Origin: Streptomyces aidingensis
GTDB lineage: Bacteria > Actinomycetota > Actinomycetes > Streptomycetales > Streptomycetaceae
Length of the DNA: 64,000 bases
Assembly (NCBI RefSeq): GCF_900112355.1
Contig: NZ_FOLM01000001.1
Location: 107,276-171,275, forward strand
Direction of reading: 5' to 3'
Shown here: positions 10,922 to 20,351 of the stretch, piece after piece
Layout of the letters: each line of letters begins with the position of its first letter
Position numbering within the stretch: position 1 is the stretch's first letter
Notes under the pieces: model-generated
Database searches by the model: none
Told to the model about the DNA's origin: nothing
Seen by the model: the letters and a program-made list of their open reading frames with translations, nothing else
Program-made: the position numbers and the translations under genes

Positions 10922-11499
10922 CCCCGGTGCACCCGCCGCCCCGGCTGGGCCCGCTGGCCCGGCTCGCCCCCGAGCCCATGAAGGTCGTCCTCAACTGGGG
11001 CCGCCGCTACAGCCTGTGGGTCTTCAACTTCGGACTGGCCTGCTGCGCCATCGAATTCATCGCCGCCTCCATGGCCCGGCACGACTTCATCCGGCTGGGC
11101 GTCATCCCGTTCGCGCCCGGCCCCCGCCAGGCGGATCTGATGGTGGTCTCCGGCACGGTCACCGACAAGATGGCGCCGGCGGTGAAACGGCTCTACGAGC
11201 AGATGCCCGAGCCCAAGTACGTCATCTCCTTCGGCGCCTGCTCCAACTGCGGCGGCCCGTACTGGGACTCCTACGCCGTCACCAAGGGCGTGGACCAGAT
11301 CATCCCGGTCGATGTGTATGTGCCGGGCTGCCCGCCCCGTCCCGAGGCGCTGCTGCAGGGCATCCTCAAGCTCCAGGAGAAGATCGCCGAGGAGTCGACC
11401 GCCGAGCGCTACCGCTCCCGGCCGCCCTCGGCCGCCGCCCTGACCAGCCCGCTGACCCCGCCGCCGGCGGGACCGGCGCCCGCGGGAGGCGAGCAGTGA
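10912..11499 (+). CDS. nuoB: NADH-quinone oxidoreductase subunit B
   Basis: Peripheral subunit of 195 residues that binds iron-sulfur cluster N2, the last electron carrier before quinone. All four ligands are visible: the tandem Cys pair in LACCAIEF, the Cys in FGACSNCGG and the Cys in [12 protein letters not shown] at 10912 overlaps the nuoA stop; GAAAGGG lies upstream. The C-terminal 30 residues are a Pro/Ala-rich tail common in actinobacterial NuoB. Presence of all N2 ligands shows that the module can still carry electrons. Confidence 0.96.
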   Translation: MDLTPVHPPPRLGPLARLAPEPMKVVLNWGRRYSLWVFNFGLACCAIEFIAASMARHDFIRLGVIPFAPGPRQADLMVVSGTVTDKMAPAVKRLYEQMPEPKYVISFGACSNCGGPYWDSYAVTKGVDQIIPVDVYVPGCPPRPEALLQGILKLQEKIAEESTAERYRSRPPSAAALTSPLTPPPAGPAPAGGEQ

Positions 11500-12338
11500 G
11501 CTGGCTGGACCGGGACGCCGATCAGATCTTCGGCGAGGGCGCCACCGCCCACGAGTCCTACTCCGTCCTCACCGTGGACGTCCCGGCGCAGCGCTGGCAC
11601 CGGGCCGCGCTGACCGCACGGGACGAACTCGGCTGCACCTACTTCGACTGGCTCAGCGCGGTGGACGAACAGGACGCCGGTTTCCTGGTCTGCCTGCATG
11701 TGGCGGCGCTCGGCGGGACGGCGGGCACCGCCCCGCGCCGGCTGCTGCTGCGCACCGCGCTCCCGCGCGACGCCGCCGAACTGCCCACCCTGACCGATGT
11801 CTATCCCGGCGCCAACTGGCACGAGCGGGAGACCCACGAGATGTTCGGCCTGCGCTTCGCGGGCCATCCCAGCCCCGGGAAGCTGCTGCTGCCCGAGAGC
11901 TTCGAGGGCCATCCGCTGCGCAAGGACTTCGTGCTCGCCGCCCGGGTGGCCAAGGCGTGGCCGGGGGCCAAGGAACCGGGCGAGCCGGCGCACGGCGGCC
12001 CCCGGCGCCGCCAGATGCTGCCGCCGGGCGTGCCCGACCCCAACGAATGGGGACCGCTCAAGGGCAAGCTCCCCGCGGCCCCCGAACGCCCCGAACGTCC
12101 CGGCCGTCCCGGCCGCCCCGCCGCCTCCGGCGAGGCCCCGGCGCGCCGGCCGCGCCGCACCCGCTCCGCGTCCGAGGGCTCGGCGAGCCGGCGGCGCCCG
12201 CCGGCCCCGCCGGGCGAGGGCGAGCCGGCGGAGCGGGACTCCGCCCGGGGCGCGGTACGCAGCGGCGACGCGCCATGGCTGCGGCCCGCGGACGGCGAAC
12301 GCCCGGAGGGCCGTGACCGCGAGGAGGGGGAGGACTGA
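11496..12338 (+). CDS. nuoC: NADH-quinone oxidoreductase subunit C with long disordered tail
   Basis: 30-kDa peripheral subunit, 280 residues. The conserved signature [19 protein letters not shown] is near residue 100. GTG at 11496 overlaps the nuoB stop (GTGA). Residues from about 185 on are a charged, Pro/Arg/Glu-rich low-complexity tail with no complex I match. In other bacteria NuoD follows NuoC or is fused to it; here the next gene is nuoH, so no 49-kDa subunit is coded in the cluster. Confidence 0.94.
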   Translation: MSWLDRDADQIFGEGATAHESYSVLTVDVPAQRWHRAALTARDELGCTYFDWLSAVDEQDAGFLVCLHVAALGGTAGTAPRRLLLRTALPRDAAELPTLTDVYPGANWHERETHEMFGLRFAGHPSPGKLLLPESFEGHPLRKDFVLAARVAKAWPGAKEPGEPAHGGPRRRQMLPPGVPDPNEWGPLKGKLPAAPERPERPGRPGRPAASGEAPARRPRRTRSASEGSASRRRPPAPPGEGEPAERDSARGAVRSGDAPWLRPADGERPEGRDREEGED

Positions 12339-13298
12339 ATGGACGTGCTGGACGTCTCGCTGCGCATCGGCGGCGTGCTGCTCGCCTTCCTCCTGCTCCC
12401 GCTGCTCGTCGGCCAGGCCGAGCACAAGGTGATGGCCCATATGCAGGGCCGGCTCGGCCCCATGCACGCCGGCGGCTTCCACGGCTGGGCCCAGCTCGTC
12501 GCCGACGGCGTCAAGTTCGCGCAGAAGGAGGACGTGGTCCCGCAGGGCGCGGACCGCACGCTGTTCCGGCTGGCTCCGGCCGTGGCGCTGATCCCGTATC
12601 TGATCGTGCTGATCGCCATCCCCGTCGGCCCGGGCGGCATGGTCGGCGAGGTCATCGACGCCGGGATCTTCTTCGTCCTCGCCGTGCTCGGCGTCGGCGT
12701 CCTCGGCTCCCTCATGGGCGGCTGGGCCTCCGCCAACAAGTACTCGCTGCTCGGCGGCCTGCGCACCGCCGCCCAGCTCATGGCCTATGAACTGCCCCTG
12801 ATCCTGGCCGCCGCCTCCGTGGTGATGGCCGCCGGCACCCTCTCCCTGCCCGGCATCCTGGACGCCTTCGCCTGGTGGTGGGTGCCCTGGCAGCTCATCG
12901 GCGGCTTCGTCTTCTTCACCGCCGGCATCGCCGAGCTGCACCGGCCGCCCTTTGACGCGCCGCTGGCGCCCGAGGAGATCATCTTCGGCGCCTTCACCGA
13001 ATACTCCGGCCTGCGCTTCGCGCTGTTCCTGCTCGCCGAGTACGCCGGCATCGTGGTCGTCGCCGCGCTCACCGCCGTTCTCTTCCTCGGCGGCTGGCAC
13101 GGGCCGCTGCCCGACCAGCTCGGCTGGCTGTGGACCACGCTCAAGACGGCCGTCCTCTGTTTCCTGGTCATCTGGGCACGGGTCGCCTGGCCACGGCTGC
13201 GGGTGGACCAGATCCAGCGCTTCGCCTGGACCGTCCTCGTCCCGCTCGCCCTGGCGCAGATCGCGCTCACCGGCGTGGTGAAGGTGGTGTTCCTGTGA
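12339..13298 (+). CDS. nuoH: NADH-quinone oxidoreductase subunit H
   Basis: Membrane subunit of 319 residues, about eight helices, which forms much of the quinone chamber. [19 protein letters not shown] near residue 28 and the cytoplasmic loop [19 protein letters not shown] near 199 mark it. The usual loop in complex I reads RPPFDLPEAESELV; here LPEAESE is replaced by APLAPEE, a change in a normally invariant acidic segment. ATG follows the nuoC stop directly, with GGAGG upstream. Confidence 0.95.
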   Translation: MDVLDVSLRIGGVLLAFLLLPLLVGQAEHKVMAHMQGRLGPMHAGGFHGWAQLVADGVKFAQKEDVVPQGADRTLFRLAPAVALIPYLIVLIAIPVGPGGMVGEVIDAGIFFVLAVLGVGVLGSLMGGWASANKYSLLGGLRTAAQLMAYELPLILAAASVVMAAGTLSLPGILDAFAWWWVPWQLIGGFVFFTAGIAELHRPPFDAPLAPEEIIFGAFTEYSGLRFALFLLAEYAGIVVVAALTAVLFLGGWHGPLPDQLGWLWTTLKTAVLCFLVIWARVAWPRLRVDQIQRFAWTVLVPLALAQIALTGVVKVVFL

Positions 13299-13891
13299 GT
13301 CTCGGTTCCGGACTGGCCAAGGGCCTGGCCGTCACCTTCCGCGCCATGACCCGGCGGGCCGTCACCCAGCAGTACCCGGAGACGCTGCCCGAACTGCCGC
13401 CCCGCAGCCGGGGCGTGATCGGGCTGTTCGAGGAGAACTGCACGGTCTGCATGCTGTGCGCCCGGGAGTGCCCCGACTGGTGCATCTACATCGACTCGCA
13501 CAAGGAGACCGTCCCGCCCGCCGCCCCCGGCGGACGCGAGCGCAGCCGCAACGTCCTGGACCGCTTCGCCATCGACTTCGCGCTCTGCATGTACTGCGGG
13601 ATCTGCGTCGAGGTCTGCCCCTTCGACGCCCTGTTCTGGTCCCCGGAGTTCGAGTACGCCGAGACCGATATCCGCGATCTCACCCATGAACGCGACAAGC
13701 TGCGCGAATGGATGTGGACGGTGCCCGAGCCGCCTCCGCCGGACCCCTCGGCCGAGGAGGCCAAGGAGACCGCCGCCGCCCGCAGGACCGCGGACCGGCG
13801 GGCGGCCGAACGGAGCCGGCCGGCCGAACAGGCCGAACAGGCCGAACAGGCCGAAGGAGACCGGGAACCGGGGGAGGGGAGCGCCTCGTGA
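13295..13891 (+). CDS. nuoI: NADH-quinone oxidoreductase subunit I (2x[4Fe-4S])
   Basis: Ferredoxin-like subunit of 198 residues holding clusters N6a and N6b. Both CxxCxxCxxxCP motifs are intact: [12 protein letters not shown] and [15 protein letters not shown] at 13295 overlaps the nuoH stop. Without NuoE, F and G, NuoI would be the natural docking point for an external electron donor such as ferredoxin, as in NDH-1L and 11-subunit complexes (established for those; inferred here). Residues after about 140 form an Ala/Glu/Arg tail that includes [10 protein letters not shown], coded by a short tandem DNA repeat near 13825-13857. Confidence 0.95.
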   Translation: MSLGSGLAKGLAVTFRAMTRRAVTQQYPETLPELPPRSRGVIGLFEENCTVCMLCARECPDWCIYIDSHKETVPPAAPGGRERSRNVLDRFAIDFALCMYCGICVEVCPFDALFWSPEFEYAETDIRDLTHERDKLREWMWTVPEPPPPDPSAEEAKETAAARRTADRRAAERSRPAEQAEQAEQAEGDREPGEGSAS

Positions 13892-14478
13892 ATCCGCTGC
13901 TCGCGCCCGCCGTGCTCACCGCCGCCCCCGGCGAGACCCGCGAGTTCCTGTCCCCGGCCGGCGTGGAGATCGTCTTCGTGCTGGTCGGGCTCGTCACCCT
14001 GGGCGCCGGCATCCTCTGCGTCACCAGCCGCCAACTGGTGCACGCCGCCCTCTACCTGGTGGTGGCGCTCGGCGGGCTCGCCGTCCACTATCTGCTGCTC
14101 ACCGCCGAGTTCATCGCCTGGGTGCAGGTGCTGATCTATCTGGGCTCCGTGGTGGTGCTGCTGCTGTTCGGGCTGATGCTCACCCGGGCGCCCATCGGCC
14201 CGTCCCCGGACGCCGACTCCCGCAACCGGCCGGTGGCGCTGGCCGTCGCCGTCCTGGCCGCCGCCACCCTGGTCACCCTGGTGGCCGACGCCTTCCGCAC
14301 CACCTGGATCGAGCTCGACACCCCGCACGGCCGCTCCGGCGACATCGGCGCCAGCCTGTTCCGGCACTGGGTGCTGCCGTTCGAGCTGCTGTCGGTGATC
14401 CTGCTGGCCGCCCTGGTCGGCGCCATCGTCATCTCCCGCAAACGGGGCCCGGCGCCCGCTGAGGAGGAGCAGCGCTAG
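13888..14478 (+). CDS. nuoJ: NADH-quinone oxidoreductase subunit J
   Basis: Five-helix membrane subunit, 196 residues, part of the proton path between NuoH and the antiporter subunits. The NuoJ signature is visible in [33 protein letters not shown] at 13888 overlaps the nuoI stop (GTGA); GGGGAGGGGAG gives a strong ribosome site. Confidence 0.95.
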   Translation: MNPLLAPAVLTAAPGETREFLSPAGVEIVFVLVGLVTLGAGILCVTSRQLVHAALYLVVALGGLAVHYLLLTAEFIAWVQVLIYLGSVVVLLLFGLMLTRAPIGPSPDADSRNRPVALAVAVLAAATLVTLVADAFRTTWIELDTPHGRSGDIGASLFRHWVLPFELLSVILLAALVGAIVISRKRGPAPAEEEQR

Positions 14479-14922
14479 ATGCATCTGGTCTATCCCGCGG
14501 TGCTGTCCGCCCTGCTGTTCAGCACCGGCGTGTACGGCGTGCTGGCCCGGCGCAACGCCATCCTGGTGCTGATGTCGGTCGAGCTGATGCTGGCCGCCGT
14601 GGGCCTCAACTTCGTCGCCTTCGACGTCTGGCTGCGCGACACCCTGCACTCCGGGCAGGTCTTCACCCTCTTCCTGATCGCACTGGCCGCCGCCGAGATC
14701 GGCATCGGGCTGGCCATCGTGCTGCTGGTCTACCGCACCTACGGGGACAACGCCGTCGACCGCCTGCGGGCACTCGGCGACCGCCGCGCCGATGGCGGCG
14801 ACGCCGGCCGCGGCACCGATCCGGGCCGGGACGCCGGGGACGCCGGGGACACCGGGGACACCGGGGAACCGGCGGCGGCGCCCGCCGGCGGTGCCGCCCA
14901 CGAGCGAGAGGCAGCCGCCTGA
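14479..14922 (+). CDS. nuoK: NADH-quinone oxidoreductase subunit K
   Basis: Three-helix MrpC-like subunit. The conserved Glu in helix 2 ([17 protein letters not shown]) and in helix 3 ([19 protein letters not shown]) are present, so proton transfer should be possible. At 147 residues it is about 45 longer than the usual 100; the extra part is a Gly/Asp/Ala tail with repeats of [12 protein letters not shown] follows the nuoJ stop directly behind GAGGAGGAG. Confidence 0.95.
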   Translation: MHLVYPAVLSALLFSTGVYGVLARRNAILVLMSVELMLAAVGLNFVAFDVWLRDTLHSGQVFTLFLIALAAAEIGIGLAIVLLVYRTYGDNAVDRLRALGDRRADGGDAGRGTDPGRDAGDAGDTGDTGEPAAAPAGGAAHEREAAA

Positions 14923-16839
14923 GTGAACACCATCACCGCCGCCGCCCTCGTCCCGCTGCTGCCCTTCGCCGCCGCGGCCCTGATCCTGCTCACCGGACGC
15001 TCCGCGCCCGGCTTCGTCCGCCCCCTGGCGGTGCTGCCCACCCTCACCGCCGCCGGCCTGGCCGTCCTGGTCGCCGTCCGCCAGGGCGAGGACCACCGCA
15101 CCCTGCTGGCCGCCACCGAACTCACCCCCACCGGCGACGCCGCCCTGCCCGTCTCCCTCGCCCTCCAGCTCGACGGCTACTCCGTGCCGGTCGCCGTGCT
15201 GGTCGCCGTCGTCGCCTCCGCCGTGCAGATCTACTCCACCGGCTACCTCCGCGACGACCCGCGCTACCCCTCCTACGCCGCCCTGGTCTCCCTCTTCACC
15301 GCGGCCATGCTGCTGGTCGTCTACACCGACGATCTGATGGTGCTGCTGGTCGGCTGGGAGGTCATGGGCATCTGCTCCTACTTCCTGGTCGGCCACTACT
15401 GGGAGACCCCCGCCGCCCGGGCCGCCTCCCTCAAGGCGTTCCTGGTCACCAAGCTCGGCGATGTGCCGTTCCTGATCGGCATCCTGGCCCTGGCCACCGA
15501 CACCGGCACCTTCCGGATCAGCGCCATCACCGCGAGCCTCACCGGCGACGGGGCCACCCCGCCGGAGCACCCCACCCTGATCGCGCTGCTGCTGCTGGCG
15601 GGCGTGGCCGGCAAGTCCGCCCAGGTGCCGCTGCACACCTGGCTGCCCGACGCCATGGCCGGCCCCACCCCGGTCTCCGCGCTGATCCACGCCGCCACCA
15701 TGGTCGCCGCCGGGGTCTGGCTGGTCGCCCGGCTGCTGCCCGTCTTCACCGCCTCCGCCGCCGCCCTGGTGGTGCTGGCGGTGCTGGCCGCGCTCACCAT
15801 GACCGGCTCCGCCCTGGCCGCCCTCGCCCAGGACGATGTCAAACGGGTGCTGGCCTACTCCACCATCGGCCAGCTCGGCCTGATGACCGGCGCCCTGGCC
15901 GTGGCCGACCGGGACGCCGCGGTCTTCCACCTGCTCACCCACGGCGCCTTCAAGGCCCTGCTGTTCCTGGCCGCCGGGGTGCTCATCCACGCCGCCGGCA
16001 CCGGCTCGCTCACCGCCCTGGCCCGCATGCGCGACCTGCGGTACAGCGCCCCCGACGCGTTCTGGGGCCTCACCATCGGCCTGCTGGCCCTGGCCGCGCT
16101 GCCCCCGTTCGCCGGCTTCTTCTCCAAGGAGGCCGTGGTGGTGGCCGCCGAGCACGCCGCCCGCGGCGCCGGCCACGGCTCCCCGGTGCCGGTGGCGGCC
16201 GGCTGGACGGTGCTGGTCGCCGCCGTGATCACCGCCCTGCTCACCGCCTGCTACGCCACCCGGCTGTGGCTGATGGCCTTCCACGACCCGGTCGGCGCCC
16301 GCCCCGAGCCGGCCCCCCGCGCCGCGCCCGTCTCCCCGGCCATGAGCCTGATGCTGTGGCTGCTCGCGCTCCCCGCCCTCGGGCTCGGCATCGCCTACCG
16401 GTGGCTGCCCGACTGGTTCCCGGACGGCACCCCCCTGGAGCCCGAGCTCACCACCTCCGCCACCGCCACCGGCGCCGCCCTGCTGGGCATCCTGCTCGGC
16501 TACGGCGCCTGGCGCCGCCGCTACGAGACCGACGACGCCGCCGACCCCGGTCCCGCCCTGCTCGGCCGCCTGTTCCGGCCCGCCGCCGCCGGTTTCCGGC
16601 TGGACGGCCTCTACGCGGCGCTGTTCGTCCGGCCCGTCGGCGGCGCCGCCCGGCTGGTCCGCTTCCTGGACCGGGAGGTGGTCGGCACCTATGTGCGCGG
16701 TGCGGCCGGCGCCCCCGGCCGGCTGGGCGCCCTCACCCGCCGCGCCCAGACCGGCAATGTGCAGACCTACCTCAGCGTGCTCGCCGCCGGCGCCCTGGTG
16801 CTGGCCGCCACCGCCGTCCTCACCACCGCCGGAGGATGA
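14923..16839 (+). CDS. nuoL: NADH-quinone oxidoreductase subunit L
   Basis: Distal antiporter-like proton pump subunit, 638 residues, with many membrane helices and a C-terminal lateral helix. Conserved core VPLHTWLPDAMAGPTPVSAL at about 233-252 carries the family lysine/histidine network, and VGWEVMGICSYFLVGHYW precedes it. GTG at 14923 abuts the nuoK stop. Length is in the normal range. Confidence 0.96.
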   Translation: MNTITAAALVPLLPFAAAALILLTGRSAPGFVRPLAVLPTLTAAGLAVLVAVRQGEDHRTLLAATELTPTGDAALPVSLALQLDGYSVPVAVLVAVVASAVQIYSTGYLRDDPRYPSYAALVSLFTAAMLLVVYTDDLMVLLVGWEVMGICSYFLVGHYWETPAARAASLKAFLVTKLGDVPFLIGILALATDTGTFRISAITASLTGDGATPPEHPTLIALLLLAGVAGKSAQVPLHTWLPDAMAGPTPVSALIHAATMVAAGVWLVARLLPVFTASAAALVVLAVLAALTMTGSALAALAQDDVKRVLAYSTIGQLGLMTGALAVADRDAAVFHLLTHGAFKALLFLAAGVLIHAAGTGSLTALARMRDLRYSAPDAFWGLTIGLLALAALPPFAGFFSKEAVVVAAEHAARGAGHGSPVPVAAGWTVLVAAVITALLTACYATRLWLMAFHDPVGARPEPAPRAAPVSPAMSLMLWLLALPALGLGIAYRWLPDWFPDGTPLEPELTTSATATGAALLGILLGYGAWRRRYETDDAADPGPALLGRLFRPAAAGFRLDGLYAALFVRPVGGAARLVRFLDREVVGTYVRGAAGAPGRLGALTRRAQTGNVQTYLSVLAAGALVLAATAVLTTAGG

Positions 16840-16845
16840 GCCGAA

Positions 16846-18570
16846 GTGATCACCCTGGACGACACCCTGATGCAGTGGCTGCTCGGCGCCGTGGTGGCGC
16901 TGCCGCTGCTCGGCGCGGTCGCCGCGCTGCTGCCGGCCCCGCCCGGACTGCGCGGCCGGGACCCGGAGCAGGCCGTGCTGCGGCACGGCGTCACCGTCAC
17001 CGGGCTGGTGCTGGCCGCCGCCCTGCTGCTCACCGCCGGCTTCGACACCGGCCAGTCCGCCCGGATGCAGGCCGAGACCAATCTGGAGTGGATCCCCGCC
17101 CTCTCGGTCGATCTGCATCTCGGCGTCGACGGTATCTCCCTGCCGCTGGTGGTCCTGACCGCCCTGCTCACCTTCCTGTGCGCGCTCTACACCTACTTCC
17201 GGATGCCGGACGGGCCGAGCGCCCGGGGCTTTGTCGCGCTGATGCTGGTCCTGGAGAGCGGCACCCTGGCCACCTTCACGGTGCTGGACCTGATGCTGTT
17301 CTTCCTGGCCTTCGAAATGGTCCTGATCCCGATGTACTTCCTCATCGCCCGCTGGGGCGGTGCGGACCGGGCCCGGGCCGCCTGGTCCTTCATCCTCTAC
17401 ACCCTGCTCGGCTCCGTGGTGATGCTGCTCGGCCTGCTGCTCATCGGAGTGCACGCCGGCACCTTCGACATGACCGCCCTGGCCGGGCTGCACGGCCAGA
17501 ACATGAGCCGCTCGGTGCAGATCCTGGCGGTGCTGGCGCTCGGCGTCGGCTTCGCCGTCAAGACCCCGATGTGGCCGCTGCACTCCTGGCTGCCGGACGC
17601 CCACACCGCCGCACCCACCGCCGGCTCGGTGCTGCTGGCCGGGGTGCTGCTGAAGATGGGCACCTACGGCCTGGTCCGCATCGTGCTGCCCATCGCACCG
17701 GAGGGCGCCGAGTTCTTCGCGCCCTACCTGGCCGCCTTCGCCGTCACCGGCATCATCTACGGCTCCCTCGCCTGCCTCCGGCTGGCCCGCGCGGGCACCG
17801 GCGGGGACCTCAAACGGCTCATCGCCTACTCCTCCGTCGGCCACATGGGCTTTGTGCTGCTCGGCATCGCCACCCTCACCCCGACCGGGGTCAACGGCGC
17901 CCTGTTCGCCAACATCGCCCACGGCCTCATCACCGGGCTGCTGTTCTTCCTGGCCGGCACGGTCAAGGACCGCACCGGCACCACGACGCTGGACGCCATG
18001 GCCGGCACCGGCGGCGCCCGGCTCTACGGCCGCGCCCCCCGGCTCGGCGGGGTGCTCGCCTTCGCCGCCGTCGCCTCCCTGGGCCTGCCCGGACCGGCCG
18101 GCTTCTGGGGCGAGATGCTCGCCCTGCTCGGCGCCTACCGGCCCGCCGAAGGACTCAGCCGACCCGTCTTCCTCACCGCCATGGCGGTGGCCGCCTTCGG
18201 CACCCTGCTCACCGCCGCCTATCTGCTGATCGTGGTGCGCCGCGTCTGCATGGGCGACGCCCCGCCGCTGCCGCTGGCCCCCGGCGGCGCCAGCCCGCTG
18301 CCCAGCACCGCGCCCGAGACCACGGCCACCGCCGGCGCCTCGGTGCCCGGCGGCGAGTCGCCGGGCGACGCCGCGGCCGGGGACGCGGGCGGCAGCGGCG
18401 CCGTCACCGTCGTCCCCCGGACCGAGGAGCTCACCGACCTCCGCCCCCACGAATACGCGGCCTTCGTCCCGCTGGTGCTGCTCACCCTGCTCGCCGGGCT
18501 GTGGCCCGCGGTCCTGCTCCACCTCACCGATCCCGCCGTGCAGAGTCTCCTGCCGGGAGTTGGCCGATGA
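16846..18570 (+). CDS. nuoM: NADH-quinone oxidoreductase subunit M
   Basis: Antiporter-like proton pump subunit, 574 residues. LAFEMVLIPMYFLIARWGG and the core KTPMWPLHSWLPDAHTAAPT at about 240-260 are typical. Residues about 468-526 hold an Ala/Gly/Pro-rich insertion before the last membrane helix that is absent from most NuoM. GTG start six bases after the nuoL stop; the nuoL end itself supplies GGAGG. Confidence 0.96.
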   Translation: MITLDDTLMQWLLGAVVALPLLGAVAALLPAPPGLRGRDPEQAVLRHGVTVTGLVLAAALLLTAGFDTGQSARMQAETNLEWIPALSVDLHLGVDGISLPLVVLTALLTFLCALYTYFRMPDGPSARGFVALMLVLESGTLATFTVLDLMLFFLAFEMVLIPMYFLIARWGGADRARAAWSFILYTLLGSVVMLLGLLLIGVHAGTFDMTALAGLHGQNMSRSVQILAVLALGVGFAVKTPMWPLHSWLPDAHTAAPTAGSVLLAGVLLKMGTYGLVRIVLPIAPEGAEFFAPYLAAFAVTGIIYGSLACLRLARAGTGGDLKRLIAYSSVGHMGFVLLGIATLTPTGVNGALFANIAHGLITGLLFFLAGTVKDRTGTTTLDAMAGTGGARLYGRAPRLGGVLAFAAVASLGLPGPAGFWGEMLALLGAYRPAEGLSRPVFLTAMAVAAFGTLLTAAYLLIVVRRVCMGDAPPLPLAPGGASPLPSTAPETTATAGASVPGGESPGDAAAGDAGGSGAVTVVPRTEELTDLRPHEYAAFVPLVLLTLLAGLWPAVLLHLTDPAVQSLLPGVGR

Positions 18571-20159
18571 ATCTGATCCAGACCGTGGACTGGGCGGTGA
18601 TCGCCCCGCCGGCGATCACCGCCGCCACCGCGCTCGCGCTGCTGCTGGCCGACGCCGCCCTCCCGAAGACCTGGCCGGGGGCGCGCCGGGCCGGACCGCT
18701 CGGTGCCCTCGCCCTGCTCGGCATCGTCCTGGCCGGGCTCTCCCTGTATCCGCTGCGGTCGGGGGACCGCGCCACCTTCTGCCTGACCGAGGGGGCCGGG
18801 CACTGCTCCTACCTCGCCGACTCCTTCGCGCTGATCGTGCAGACGCTGGTGCTGGCCGGAGCCCTGCTCACCGTCCTGATCAGCCTTCCCGAACTCGGCG
18901 GCCGTCCGGGCCGGCCGCCGCTGCCGCCCGGCGAGTTCTGGTTCCTGCTGCTCTCCTCGGTCACCGGTGCGGTGCTGCTGCCCGCCGCCCGCGACCTGGC
19001 CACCCTGCTGCTCGCCCTGGAGGCCACCACCCTCCCGGCCTACGCCCTGGTCGGGCTGCGGCGGGCCGGGCGGGCCCCGGAGGCGGCGCTGAAGTTCTTC
19101 CTGTCCTCGGTCACCGCCACCGCCATCGGGCTGCTCGGCATCAGCTTCGTCTACGCCGGTGCCGGCAGTCTCTTTCTCGCCGAGATCGCCACCGCGCTGC
19201 CCGAGGCGGACCCGGCGCTGGCCACCCTGGCCGAGGCCGGTGTGGTGCTGACCCTGGTCGCCTTCGCCTTCAAGGTCTCCGCGGTGCCGTTCCACTTCTG
19301 GGTGCCCGAGACCTACCTCGGGGCCCCGCTGCCGGTGGCCGGCTATCTCTCGGTGGTCAGCAAGACGGCCGGGCTGGCCGGCCTGATCCTGGTCACCGCC
19401 GGCGCCTTCCCCGGCTTCGGCGACCTGTGGGGACCGGCCGTCGCCGTGCTCGCCGGGCTGACCATGACGGCCGGCAACACCGCCGCGCTGCGCACCCGGC
19501 CGGACGCCCCGCACAGCGCGGTCCGGCTGCTGGCCTGGTCCTCCATCGCCCAGGCCGGCTATCTGCTGGTGCCGCTGGCCGCGGCGGCATACGCCGAGGA
19601 CTCGGCCGCCGCGCTGAACGCCGTCGGCGCCACCGTCGCCTACGCCCTGATGTACGCGGTGGTCAATCTGGGCGCCTTCGCCGTGGTGGTGCGGGCCGCG
19701 GCCGGGCACCGCGTCGCCGACCACCGGGGGCTGGCCCGGCGCCGCCCGCTGACCGCGCTGGCCATGGGCTTCTTCCTGCTCTGCCTGGCCGGGCTGCCGC
19801 CCGGGGTGGTCGGGCTGTTCGCCAAGGTGGCCGTCCTCCGGGCCGCCGTGGACTCCGGCCTGGGCGTGCTGGCCGTGGTCGCCGCCGTGAATGTGGTCAT
19901 CGGCCTGGTCTACTACCTGCGCTGGACGGCCGTCCTCTTCCGCGAGCCCGCCGCGCCCGGACCGGAGCCGGAACCCGTTTCCGCGGAGGAAGGCCCCCTG
20001 CACACCGCCACCGCCACCGTCACGGCCGCCGCCACCGCCGTCCGCACCCGCACCGGTGCTCCCGCCGCGCTGGCCGTGGCCCTGGCCGCCGTGGCCGCCC
20101 TGGTCCTCTCCGGATGGCCGCAGATCATTCTGCACTTCGCCTCCGGCGGCCTCTTCTAG
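18567..20159 (+). CDS. nuoN: NADH-quinone oxidoreductase subunit N
   Basis: Third antiporter-like subunit, 530 residues, last gene of the operon. KVSAVPFHFWVPETYLGAPL at about 235-254 is the family core. ATG at 18567 overlaps the nuoM stop (ATGA). A Pro/Glu-rich segment (GPEPEPVSAEEG) precedes the last membrane helix. No nuoD, E, F or G follows; the next gene is htpX. Confidence 0.95.
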   Translation: MNLIQTVDWAVIAPPAITAATALALLLADAALPKTWPGARRAGPLGALALLGIVLAGLSLYPLRSGDRATFCLTEGAGHCSYLADSFALIVQTLVLAGALLTVLISLPELGGRPGRPPLPPGEFWFLLLSSVTGAVLLPAARDLATLLLALEATTLPAYALVGLRRAGRAPEAALKFFLSSVTATAIGLLGISFVYAGAGSLFLAEIATALPEADPALATLAEAGVVLTLVAFAFKVSAVPFHFWVPETYLGAPLPVAGYLSVVSKTAGLAGLILVTAGAFPGFGDLWGPAVAVLAGLTMTAGNTAALRTRPDAPHSAVRLLAWSSIAQAGYLLVPLAAAAYAEDSAAALNAVGATVAYALMYAVVNLGAFAVVVRAAAGHRVADHRGLARRRPLTALAMGFFLLCLAGLPPGVVGLFAKVAVLRAAVDSGLGVLAVVAAVNVVIGLVYYLRWTAVLFREPAAPGPEPEPVSAEEGPLHTATATVTAAATAVRTRTGAPAALAVALAAVAALVLSGWPQIILHFASGGLF

Positions 20160-20242
20160 CACCCGCCCTCCGGCGCCCCCGCCCACCAGGGCCGTTCGGG
20201 GGAACCGCCCGGGGACCCGTGGCGTTCTCTAGATCGGGAGTG

Positions 20243-20272
20243 TCCACTGTTAGTGGAGGGTTATTGGATAAT
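20243..20272 (+). promoter_or_regulatory. Palindrome and -10-like element upstream of htpX
   Basis: Perfect inverted repeat TCCACT-GTT-AGTGGA at 20243-20257, followed by GATAAT at 20267-20272, which resembles a -10 box, and a smaller TTAT/ATAA repeat around it. The palindrome sits where a -35 or an operator would be, about 80 nt before the htpX start. The binding protein is unknown. Confidence 0.5.
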
Positions 20273-20351
20273 CCGGAAAAACCGGGCTCCCCATGCCCGG
20301 CCCCCGCCGGGCATTCCGCGTCCCCACGCAGCAATCCCTGGAGGGCACACC

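Noticed and set aside
13486..18522. Long minus-strand open frame opposite nuoI-nuoM
   Set aside because: Gly/Gln/His-rich low-complexity translation, typical of an antisense shadow of hydrophobic membrane genes.
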